NCBI GenBank assembly: GCA_907163375.1
Contig: CAJQUW010005583.1
Location: forward strand, 124,001 to 188,000
Source: Prostheceraeus crozeri
Lineage: Eukaryota > Platyhelminthes > Polycladida > Euryleptidae
Length of the DNA stretch: 64,000 nt
Direction: 5' to 3'
Under the pieces are notes generated by a model. That model ran no database searches and was not told the DNA's origin. It saw only the letters and a program-made list of their open reading frames with translations. A program made the translations under genes and the position numbers. Shown here piece after piece: positions 11,330 to 20,533 of the stretch. The number at the start of each line of letters is the position of its first letter. The stretch's first letter is position 1.

Positions 11330-13430
11330 TTCCCTTAAGTCTTTTCGGCATGTCAAATGTCATCAAGGACCGTGTTTAAGATAAAGGCAGATAAAGCTGA
11401 CTCTCATGAAGTCATACAATGTTAAGGATCGAAGAAACTGACAGAAAACGTCATGAAAATTTTGTTCGTGAAAGTCTGAAAATCCTTTCTCGAAGATCCA
11501 ATTCTCAGAGTGAAATTGCTGACGATCAGGCAACTTGTCTTTAGATGATCATTCATAAATCAGAACACAAATGTGAGCTGATGCTGACAAACAGCTAAGA
11601 ACTCAATATCCAACGTCAGTTAACGGTTGAGATCTCGTCGGTAATCGACATGAGAGCATTTGGTTGGGACCACAGCTTCCTGATGTTCCACACTCATCTA
11701 TGTGCTTGGAACATGCTACACAATTCTACAGAAATTAAATTGCAATATAGAATACCAATACATGTTTCAAGGATATCAAGCAAATTTGGATATTAGAGAT
11801 CGAATATTTATCCTAATCATACGCAAATACACATTTAACTGGCAGTGCAACCTTCCAGACTGCACAGAGACTTTAAATTTGACATATTTCAAATAAAGAC
11901 ATATCGTTGACAAATCCCACAAAATGAGCAACGTCAGCCTGAATTCTCCTGTGTAAAACACATTTTGACCATTAGTCTCAAGTCGATTTTATCACTGCTG
12001 ATAGTTCGCTCCAAGGACATTGCGAAAACGAAGTAGATTATGAACATGACTATGTCTATAAAAGAGATGTTATCAAGTCGATTTTACTTTGTCATTAAAT
12101 CATAAAATCAACACAAGACACATTTTATCTTCATATTACTAATGGAGAAATTAATGAATTCAAGTCTGCCATTGCTTAAGCTATGAATTTCATGAAAAAA
12201 GAACTCATCATTATATTATCAAATAACTTTGGTAATGTTGCGTGAACAAAAAAACGAAAGTTCACGGTTTATTACCAATTTAAGAAATGCTGTTTTCAAG
12301 CACCACCAGCATGTGACAACATGACGACGCAAAGTTCGACAATTATGCCTCTAATACTTTTGCGCTTTATGTTGGTAGTCAGTCATTCCACCACTTCGAA
12401 ACACGCTTCTTCTGACTTAGATATCTTACTAGACATTAACAACAGCTTATTCCAATTGTTTGGAAAGATATTAATTTTAATTATTTTTGATCTTATTGTC
12501 TAAACTAAAGGATTCCATTTATATATAAGCTATTGAAGATAATGACTTAAGTCCTTGAAATTGTGCAATCCGGAAAAGTGAATGCGTCAAAATGAAATAA
12601 TTCATATTGTCTATTTCTAGGTACATCTATATCCCTATACTATGCGAGAAATGAAAGACAAAGCTTTCGACTGACTCTATCAAATGGAATATGATAATGA
12701 TGTAGACTGAAACGAAATATCAACAGAATCAACAACTTTTTTATTGGCCTTGTCTATTGAAATAGTTTTCAAACTAATCTGCTAATAGCGAAATTTATCA
12801 GTAATATATATATCTATTTTTACACAATTATATAAAATACTTGCTGTACATCTAATATTACATCCCTACAACTACACTAAATTCGATGTCGTGTTGTGAT
12901 TTGAAGCTTTTTCCTGTGAAGCTTTTTCCTTTAGTGCTATGATAGTGCAATCTAGTGACTCTCCATGGTGCTATAATATCACAAGAATTATGTAGCCTAA
13001 AATACTGTCCACTTGTCTTCTTTCGCATGGCTAACATACTAACTTCTTTTGCATGAACCTTATTATCACCCTAGAACTTTTGAATTTGAGCATTATTATT
13101 TATGTTGATCTTCACAACATTTGAAACTTGAATCCAATATGAACCTATGCAATGAAACTTGCATAGTAAATGAATTGCATCCAATTATGGTTCATTTTAT
13201 CTATCTATATAGCCAACTCTACTGACGTCATGTCATTGTTCTTTGAAGAGTTTCCAATGTTCCTTCACATGATTTCTATGATGTGTGATTTTGGATAGGA
13301 AATTTACATAGGGGTCATATAATCTCCTGAAAAATAGAATATAGAAGATCTCTATTGCACCAAATTTGTAACAGATAACAACAACATTCACAATAGGCCT
13401 AATAAAAAATAAGTCTTTCACTGATGTTCA
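11330..13430. other. AT-rich stretch between foldback and Crypton
   Basis: No gene recognised. Part of the right side, nearer 13439, could belong to the 3' region of the Crypton on the minus strand, but these elements have no inverted ends by which to set a boundary. Confidence 0.4.
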
Positions 13431-13438
13431 AAAACATA

Positions 13439-14770
13439 TCATTTAGTGTAGAATTGGTTGATGGTCACACTGCAGTGGTTGAATATCGGTTGAAATGATG
13501 CTTGAGTTGTAAAATTGACTTGATGTTTTGATGTTTGCGGGCGTATGTCTGTGCTGATAGAACCAGTGGATGCTGATGGTTGCTGCCTGTGGTGATAAAT
13601 AGCATTGCTCATGTCTTTCTCGTAGATGCTTGATTCTACATATGCTGCATTGGCAGCATCACTTATGTAGCCTGTTTTTTTCTGTGCAATTTCTGTGGCT
13701 ATGCCTGCCGATAACAAGCGGTTTGTGACTGTTCTTCTTAAGCTAGAGTTGGTTCTGTACTTCCCTTCGCTTTTCTCTTCTTTTTGGAACAACTTTTTGG
13801 TTGCATTTTCGATCGAATGAATACCTAAGGGTGGCGCTTTGTACCAAATTGGTCCTTTCGGATTGCGTATGCAAGACAAGTAAAATGCTGGGTGTCCTTT
13901 CTTGTTATTCGATTCTGGTCGATGCTTTATGTACTCCTTGTAGAGAGACACGACGCAGCGTTCTGGATCTTCAGTTAGTGCATAGATGCAGGTTTGTTTG
14001 GGTTCCATACGTGCATGCTTCAGACCAAAACTTTTGTTCTTTGAAATCCTCTCAGTGTATCGCAAGTATTCGCCCGTGTGATCGACTACTAGCATCAATT
14101 GTGAATTTTCTCCAAACTCAAGGTCGCGATGTTCTTTTGAAGCCCTTAAGCTCAAATGCAATCCGAGATGATAGATGAGTGTGTTGATTAGTTGCTCTGG
14201 AGATGATCTACCAAATTTCTTTTCTTGCCACAGTTCCTCTTCTTCTTCAAATGTGATAATGTCTGCTCTCCTTTTAGGTTTCACCAAACCCAGACTGGCG
14301 CTCTTCTTCATTTGTGCGTTCAGTGATTCACACGAGCGCTTGAATTGTCTATCAGTTAGTAGTGAAATGTTCCACTTGAGATTGTTGTTGAAATAATGTT
14401 GGATGGAAACAGCGATTTCTTTCAATGTTTGAGGTGGATATCGCTCTCCTTTCACTTTTCTGACATCCCCATAAAAGTATTGAAGGGTGTAGTCTAATTC
14501 GTCGTGTGTAAAATCTTCCATTGGTTTAAGCACTTTGGGGATTCCATCCAGTCTTATTCTCCACTCCTCCAACCACGTTCGATAGATCTTGATTGCCCAT
14601 TTGGTCTTATCTCTTGTGTTCTTGGGTATACTGTTCTGATTGTCCTTCATTAGTTCCTCTGATGTTGTGCACCCAAACCGACCCACCGATCTTCCTTCTC
14701 TTTTAAAATCTTTTGCATCTCCGCACACTTCCATTATGTCTGCAACTGACAAGCCGGCTAATTCTTCCAT
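13439..14770 (-). CDS. Crypton-type tyrosine recombinase (DUF3504-like)
   Basis: This is a 443-residue open frame. Residues about 40-165 form an alpha-helical core-binding-like part (KWAIKIYRTWLEEW, then LTDRQFKRSCESLNAQMKK). Residues 190-380 form the catalytic part: Arg209 in HLSLRASKEHRDLE, SKNKSFGL at 243-250, the second Arg345 or Arg346 in TNSSLRRT, KKTGYISDA at 364-372, and the candidate nucleophile Tyr377 in AAYVES. The layout follows the DUF3504 domain of animal Cryptons and host genes such as KIAA1958 and QRICH1. In those families the second box is usually TNHSxR and the next is TGHxS. Here both His positions are Ser and Tyr, so activity is doubtful unless the subgroup differs. The frame is unbroken, with a purine-rich start context. 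A domesticated gene cannot be excluded, but there are no neighbouring exons. Confidence 0.8.
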   Translation of the reverse strand: MEELAGLSVADIMEVCGDAKDFKREGRSVGRFGCTTSEELMKDNQNSIPKNTRDKTKWAIKIYRTWLEEWRIRLDGIPKVLKPMEDFTHDELDYTLQYFYGDVRKVKGERYPPQTLKEIAVSIQHYFNNNLKWNISLLTDRQFKRSCESLNAQMKKSASLGLVKPKRRADIITFEEEEELWQEKKFGRSSPEQLINTLIYHLGLHLSLRASKEHRDLEFGENSQLMLVVDHTGEYLRYTERISKNKSFGLKHARMEPKQTCIYALTEDPERCVVSLYKEYIKHRPESNNKKGHPAFYLSCIRNPKGPIWYKAPPLGIHSIENATKKLFQKEEKSEGKYRTNSSLRRTVTNRLLSAGIATEIAQKKTGYISDAANAAYVESSIYEKDMSNAIYHHRQQPSASTGSISTDIRPQTSKHQVNFTTQASFQPIFNHCSVTINQFYTK

Positions 14771-15126
14771 TTCATTCGTCCTTTACTATTGCAGTATGAG
14801 AATAAAGTGTCATTATGATTTACAAATTTCAAATTCTAATTTGTTGATTACGTAGTAGTTTGGATGGATCAAGGAAGTCTAGAAAACTATGCAGGTCCAG
14901 AAATCCTCAGATGGATGCGAGCATAGATTTCTAAGTTGTATCGTTGGCTATATAATGTTAAGCTGCTGATTTTCGGATTTCAATGGTATCAGAATTCACT
15001 CGTCCTTCGGACTCGTGGATTCTGACCATTGAATATCCTCAAATCAGTAGCTTATCATATACATATTTTATCTATCTATGGATGCATGATGCTCTTGAAC
15101 GGATATCATCCACCTGTAGATGAAAT
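14771..15126. repeat. Foldback hairpin repeat (about 14962-15058) in short intergenic stretch
   Basis: TTAAGCTGCTGATTT at about 14967 pairs with AAATCAGTAGCTTA near 15040-15055. The pairing continues through TTCAATGGT and CAGAATTCAC to a central CTCGTCCTTCGGACTCG. Arms are about 45 bases with several mismatches. It is likely a small MITE. The rest of the stretch shows nothing. Confidence 0.6.
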
Positions 15127-15166
15127 CAGGGATGTCTATATCATATTATTCATAGACATCCCTGAC
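15127..15166. repeat. Perfect 14-bp inverted repeat next to the hAT insertion
   Basis: TCAGGGATGTCTAT and its exact inverse ATAGACATCCCTGA flank a 12-base AT-rich loop. The hairpin ends within the 8-bp target copy of the hAT element at 15173. Confidence 0.7.
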
Positions 15167-15308
15167 GAAATGCATAGAAATTAACAATACCATAGAAAGT
15201 TCTAGAATGGAAATTGCATGAAAATTATGGCACACGCCGGGGGAACTTAGTTGGGGCAAAATGCAACTTGTGCGATCTGGCCTCCTTGTTTTTCGATTGG
15301 CATTTATA

Positions 15309-16951
15309 CAGTCCGTTTCATAAAAAGTGGATCATCCTAAAATTTGACTAAATAAAACATAAGTATGATACAGAAAGCAGTTTTCATGTTATTTCATGTC
15401 CCTAATATATTTAAATGTCCTTATATAATCTGATAAGCTATGATACAGTAACGGTTCATAAGAAGCTAATATTTTGTGGCCCTACCCTTATTGTCAATGA
15501 CATTACCAATTCGTCTAGGCATTGATTCGATGATATCGTTGATTTTTGACTGACCTAATTTTCTCCACTCTCTTTTTAACAGTGACGTAAGTTGTGATAC
15601 GCCATCTGTAGGTAGCAGTGAACGACGAACGTTACGTTTTAGAATACTCCATACATTTTCTATAGGATTCAGATCAGGAGAACGAGCTGGCCAAGATAAT
15701 GAATGTCCTAAGCCCTAATTGAGACTTGCATAAGTTGACTCTACTACTCCTGTGACACGTAGCATTATCATCCATAAATAACCAAGTTGATCTGTCATTT
15801 GGCCAATGTTCATTCGTAAAACATTCACATAGCGTTCAGAATTCATGGTTCCTTGCTGCATGTGAAGTTCAGAGCGGCCATTGGTCCAAATGCCAGCCCA
15901 AATCAGTAGAGTCGCACCACCTTGTACCCGGGGACGATGTAAATGTCTCGGAATTTCATGATCAGATTTTATCCATAATCTCAATCGACCATCACTATCC
16001 TTCGGACGGACTGATGCCTCATCAGACCAGACAACCCGATCCCATTGATTTCGCCAGTGACAATGACTCATTGCCCATCTGAGACGTCTTTTTGTATGCT
16101 GATCTGATAATTCGATCTGAGAGGGCCTCTTACAGCTCTTGAAATTCGACTCAATAAGTCTTCTACGAATAGTGGACTTAGAAATAGACGAGTCTAGTGC
16201 AGCCATCTCAGTTAACGAGAGACTTGGATCAACTTTAACAAATCTCAAAATTAGGCGGTCTCTACGTTTGGATGTTTTGCGTGGACGGCCAGAGCCCTCT
16301 TTACGACAGAGTCGAAAATCATCATTATGACATCGATGCACATTTGTGTAAGGGACATTTAGTCTCTTGCTTGTAGCTCGCAAAGAAAACCCTAGTTCTA
16401 ACAAGGCTGACACTTTGCCTTTTGTGAATGCGATCTCGTTATTGTTCATTTGTGCTTTGTATTGTTTTCAACCGGTAAGAGATAGATTTCTAGCTGAAAG
16501 CAATCAGGAGTGCTGCCAACACCACCGCAACGAAGTCAGGAAGCTATGGAACATGAAGTCCAGTTAATCACGTAGCAGTTACATTATTGTTGATGAATAA
16601 TGGTGCTATACTGGCTCTGATTGACCGATTTTCTTTATTTTTGTTTTGCTTGATAGCTTTTGGCTTGTAGAACAACATATTACATAACAAAGGAAACAAA
16701 TGTAATTTTATAAGAGTGAGGTATGATTTTGTGTAACATTGCTAAATGAAGATCAAATTATCTACTACTTTTTTTATCTATAACAGGAAAACAACTCAAT
16801 ATTCATGCTTGAAATTTCCAACAATGATATTAGTAAGCACAACTGACATATCTTCCAAATTTCAGTGAAATTCGTTCAAGTTTGGCGGAGTTAGACAAAG
16901 TTGAAGTTAAGGCGATGTTTAAGGGTGATCCATTTTTTATGAAACAATCTG
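15309..16951 (-). mobile_element. Tc1-like DNA transposon, decayed, inside the hAT element
   Basis: Inverted ends of about 34 bp start with CAG and share GTTTCATAAAAA and TGGATCA, with 28 of 34 bases matching. TA lies on each side (15307-15308 and 16952-16953). The flanking sequence continues from CATTTA to TTTATC exactly as in the uninterrupted sister copy around 48345, which confirms both borders. The transposase is on the minus strand. Length is 1,643 bp, normal for Tc1. Confidence 0.9.
15466..16449 (-). pseudogene. Tc1-like transposase, broken
   Basis: The frame starts MNNNEIAFTKGKVSALLELG with a paired helix-turn-helix (residues about 10-115, including GRPRKT at 55-60). The first catalytic Asp is Asp143 in VVWSDEAS, followed by WAGIW at 184-188. 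The open frame ends at 15715 because of a shift near 15779. Another frame then gives FMDDNATCH with the second Asp. A second shift near 15695 leads to SPDLNPIENVW with the Glu and a terminal RATKY before a stop at 15466. The Asp-to-Glu spacing is about 35, close to the DD34E of Tc1. Two shifts make it inactive. Confidence 0.9.
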
Positions 16952-17011
16952 TATTTATCAGGCCAATTCTTGATCTGGATTGTTGGCCCTTGTCCAAAGA
17001 CCATTGTTGTG

Positions 17012-17555
17012 TGCTAGGCAGTTTGTCTTCTTGCTTTATTATGCATTTATTATGCATTTTATTGTTTTGTGAGAACAATCTCCATTCCATTGTTAGAGCA
17101 ATAACTTTTCCGCGGCATGCATTTCAAGTTCCAATGTCATACAAAAGTCCAACTTGTCAGCTATCTACGGTACATGACTGACAACAGACATGACATGTCA
17201 TCAGACAATGGATGACCAAACAATTGGTAGCTGACCGTGAGCGAATCTTCACAGTCTGGTCTCTCCAAGCGAAGTTGTCGGCGAGAGCCGTTGATGGTGT
17301 TTCAGCCTATCTTCTATGTGCGAACTATCATCGAACTGCTGCGGACGTGATCACCACGGCTTGTGGTCCTGGAAGAATCTGGAGACTCTGTTGGTGCTGT
17401 GACTGTCTTATAACTGTGAACGTACCATCTGTCCTTGTAAGGACTGTTTGCACCATTTATTTATTTTCACAATATAATTTATCCACATTTTTCATTTACA
17501 TTTTTCAATCATATGTTTTGGGAATATTAAGAAAATAATAACCCGTAACACCATG
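17012..17555 (+). other. Segment absent from the sister hAT copy, 108-aa open frame
   Basis: The copy at 47356-48469 joins directly where this element carries about 540 extra bases, with CCAT-like bases at both junctions. The stretch has a GC-richer open frame at 17212-17538 with no motif I recognise (it begins MTKQLVADRERIFTVW). It could be an original internal part lost from the sister or a later insertion. Confidence 0.5.
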
Positions 17556-18803
17556 TACTGAAAAGCAATAGTGAATTTGCAAAATGCTGTGCTGACAGGA
17601 TGACAAAGAAGAAAATCCTTTTAAACGTTCTGTACGTTCATCATTTTGAAATATCGCTCCGATAATCTATCAAGAGTATAATCAGACTCTTATGCAACTT
17701 GTAATGTCGATTTACAGAACATGCATAACTCCAGCTTGAAATCAGAGGCCAAGAAATCTTAGAGTATTCATTTTATCTTAAAGGGTTCCCCTGTTCACCA
17801 AATTTGAATAATTTTCAAAATCTCTGCATGCATTCGAATATCAGCTTCCAAAATATCACATGTGTCATTCAATGATTAATTGAAAAGTTGCAGCGACATG
17901 TCATTTATTTGTGAAATGATTGTCGGTAAAGAAACTTTCATGTTTTTTTTATTCCAGAAAAGCGCTAGGTTTCTTAGCCGCTTGAAGAAGAAATTATCCA
18001 ATAATTAGACTTTCTATCTGAAAATTCTTCAGATGTTCTTACAAACAGCACACCGACCACTTTCAATTGTGACTCTGTGAACCAATTTTTAATTCGCATT
18101 CCAATATTGAAAAATTGGAAGATTGTTGTCAGTGACTGCTACAAATAGACACACTATATTAATCCATGGAATTGTAGGCTATTTCACATGAAACAATGCT
18201 GCCATCTCACTTGCAATTCTCTTCATGAAAATCCTGTAATTAGGTGTCAACAACTTCCACAACCAACTTATTTCAACTTATCATAGTTTCACTATGATAC
18301 AATGTTTTAGATCGAATCTGATCTACAAACCATAGATTTTTCCATGTGACATCATTGTACATAGGCAAGATATCAAACTTCCTTTCTATAGTGTACTATT
18401 ATCCACTTCTATGATGAAATGACCCTGTTTTTATATACATATATACATGTATAGATTTATACAAGGTGTTTCAAAAGTAGGCTAACAGTAGAAATTGGCC
18501 TTGAAAAGCTATGTCTTAATGCTATAGATTAATAAGCTATGTCATAATAATCTTTTTCACGATGCCACAGATAGCTAATATGCCTTGTATTCGTAAGGGG
18601 CAAAAATTCAATACTCTTTGACATCGCGTAAATCATATTAAAATATCTCATGATCTCCAGTGTTTTCATGCCTACATATTTCACTGCAACCCAATTTGAA
18701 TCTATACCGATCATGAGAAGTCGAATAACTATCCAACATCTATCAAAAAAATTATTAGGAAACCATGTAAACAAGATAGTAGTTGTTTCAGTGTTACTGC
18801 GGA

Positions 18804-19002
18804 GAAGGAAGAACAGCTGACATTCGAATGTCCTCCGCGCCCCTCAGCCTGGTGCACGAAGACACTGTCGTCAACACAAGACAGGGAGGCGAAGAAGGAA
18901 GAACAGCTGACATCCAAATGTCCTTCATCTTTGTTAATTCCAGCCTCCTCTTAGACCATCGTCAGAAGCTTCTGACGATGGCCTAGAGGAGGCTGAAATT
19001 AA
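18804..19002. repeat. 30-bp direct repeats and long hairpin in the DD41D 3' region
   Basis: GAAGGAAGAACAGCTGACAT begins at 18804 and again at 18894, with 28 of 30 bases shared including ATGTCCT. Just after, 18934-19002 forms a near-perfect palindrome (TTAATTCCAGCCTCCTC pairs with GAGGAGGCTGAAATTAA; centre AGAAGCTTCT at 18964-18973). Confidence 0.8.
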
Positions 19003-19128
19003 TAAAGGTATTAACATTAAAACAACTACCATTTTGTTTGCTTGGTTTCCTAACAAAAAAATGAACAAATGAATAACCAAGGCCTATTCAACATATCAAA
19101 AAATTAATCAACTTAAAGTTGCAAAAAT

Positions 19129-20193
19129 TCACGAACGCAAATGCTCAAAATGTCCACCATGGACATCGGCACATTCTTGTAGTCTTTCGGCCACACTGTG
19201 GCACACAGTTCTGCATAAGTTCCTGTCATCACTGATCTCTTGACAGGCATCTGTGATGTAGGAGCGGAGTTGAGAAAGTGTGTGAGGTTTTCGTCCGTAC
19301 ACTTTCTCCTTTACAACGCCCCAAAAGAAAAAGTCCATCGGAGTTAGATCGGGAGAGCGAGGAGGCCAAAGGATGCTACCACATCTCCCGATCCACTTTC
19401 CTGGAAAAGTGTCATTCAGATAGCTTCTGACACTCACTGCAAAATGCGCTGGTGCACCATCCTGCTGAAAGTACAGCTCATTGAAGTTGTTCAATGACTG
19501 CATCTCAGGAATCGCAAAGGATTGGAGCATTTGAAGGTACACCTCAGCCGTCACAGTTCTTTCAAAAAATACTGGCCCAATCACACCGTTGCTTGACATA
19601 CCGGCCCAGACGGTTAAGCCAGGCTGGTTCAGCTCATTTGTTGATACCATGTGCGGATTTTCAGGGAACCAGTAGACACAGTTATGTCTATTTAAGTGAC
19701 CTGATAGTTTGAAACTGGCTTCGTCAGACCAAACTATCTTGTCAAGCAAATCTGGGTTCTCCCGAATTTCCGACAACATGAGCACAGCAAACTGCAAGCG
19801 TCGTTCAGCATCATCCGGTAGAAGGTGCTGCAACAGTCTGGGTCGGTATGGTTTCAACTCAACTTTCCTTATCAGTCTCCAAGTAGAGCTTAGAGAAATG
19901 TCCAACTCCAATGAGGCTCTTCTTGTTGACTTCTTCGGACTTTGAACAAATGTTTGGGCCACTAGCTCCTCGTTTGATGTTATTGAAACTGATCGAGGGC
20001 GTCCTGACTTCGGTGCATTCTCTACCGAACCGGTCTTTTCAAATTTATCTCGAATGCGATAAATAGCAAATCTTGATGGAGGATTGCTGTGAAAGGCATC
20101 TATCCATTCCATTCGCACCTTTTCAGCATTCTTGTTTTTCCAAAAGGATTTCAAAATCCATTTTCTCTGATCATCTTTTAGATGACCTGACAT
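19129..20193 (-). CDS. DD41D transposase (IS630-Tc1-mariner superfamily)
   Basis: This is a 354-residue open frame. The N-terminal half holds the DNA-binding helix-turn-helix region, with SGRPRSVS at about 63-70. The catalytic residues are Asp157 in VWSDEAS, Asp245 in YFQQDGAPAHF, and Asp287 in SPDLTPMDFFFWG. Between the second and third Asp I count 41 residues, against 34 in classical mariner. That spacing and the KWIGRCGSILWPPRSPDLTP region fit the DD41D (rosa or Visitor type) group. The start codon lies about 340 bp inside the right inverted end and the stop about 670 bp from the left. All catalytic residues are present, so the enzyme could cut and paste this copy. Confidence 0.92.
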   Translation of the reverse strand: MSGHLKDDQRKWILKSFWKNKNAEKVRMEWIDAFHSNPPSRFAIYRIRDKFEKTGSVENAPKSGRPRSVSITSNEELVAQTFVQSPKKSTRRASLELDISLSSTWRLIRKVELKPYRPRLLQHLLPDDAERRLQFAVLMLSEIRENPDLLDKIVWSDEASFKLSGHLNRHNCVYWFPENPHMVSTNELNQPGLTVWAGMSSNGVIGPVFFERTVTAEVYLQMLQSFAIPEMQSLNNFNELYFQQDGAPAHFAVSVRSYLNDTFPGKWIGRCGSILWPPRSPDLTPMDFFFWGVVKEKVYGRKPHTLSQLRSYITDACQEISDDRNLCRTVCHSVAERLQECADVHGGHFEHLRS

Positions 20194-20533
20194 GACAGAA
20201 GCAGCAAATTCAAAAAAGCTTCAAGCTTGTTTAATTCACTTCAAGTCAAACTAACAGTGTTTGATTCAAATCAAATTAATTGAACATATCCATGTACGTA
20301 ATGTCAGATTGGTGCTATATCTTGTCCATGATAGATTTCAAAATTCCTTTGCCAATGGAATGCTACTGCATAGACTTCTAAATGATAGTAGCAATTACTT
20401 CGAAGTCTATGGCTCATGTTGGACTGATCATAGATATCCATCGACTGATTCAGGTGTAAATCGCCAATAGAACGGTCAACATAGATTTCCTAGGGCAAAA
20501 TCAACTGTTAGCCTACTTTTGAAACACCTTGTA

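Larger units (their letters stand above)
15173..18413. mobile_element. Long hAT-type element (CATAGAA family), interrupted by Tc1
   Basis: It starts with CATAGAAAT and ends with the inverse of CATAGAAGT. The flanks are ACGAAATG (15165-15172) and ATGAAATG (18414-18421), an 8-bp duplication with one change. Outside the Tc1 insert it matches the reverse complement of 47356-48469 from end to end, except for about 540 bp at 17012-17555 absent from that copy. No hAT transposase signature (for example the C-terminal dimerisation region) is visible, so it appears non-autonomous. Confidence 0.8.
18462..20531 (-). mobile_element. DD41D mariner-like transposon, apparently whole
   Basis: The ends are exact inverted copies of at least 28 bp beginning CAAGGTGTTTCAAAAG and continuing to GGCTAACAGT. 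Each is bordered by TA inside a TATA run, so the border may be off by two bases. The element is about 2.07 kb and holds one unbroken transposase frame on the minus strand. The 3' side carries a 30-bp direct repeat and a long hairpin. Matching ends plus an open frame suggest a recent insertion. Confidence 0.9.

Noticed and set aside
13801-14178. 125-residue plus-strand frame
   Set aside because: It lies opposite the Crypton recombinase and is a shadow of its codons.
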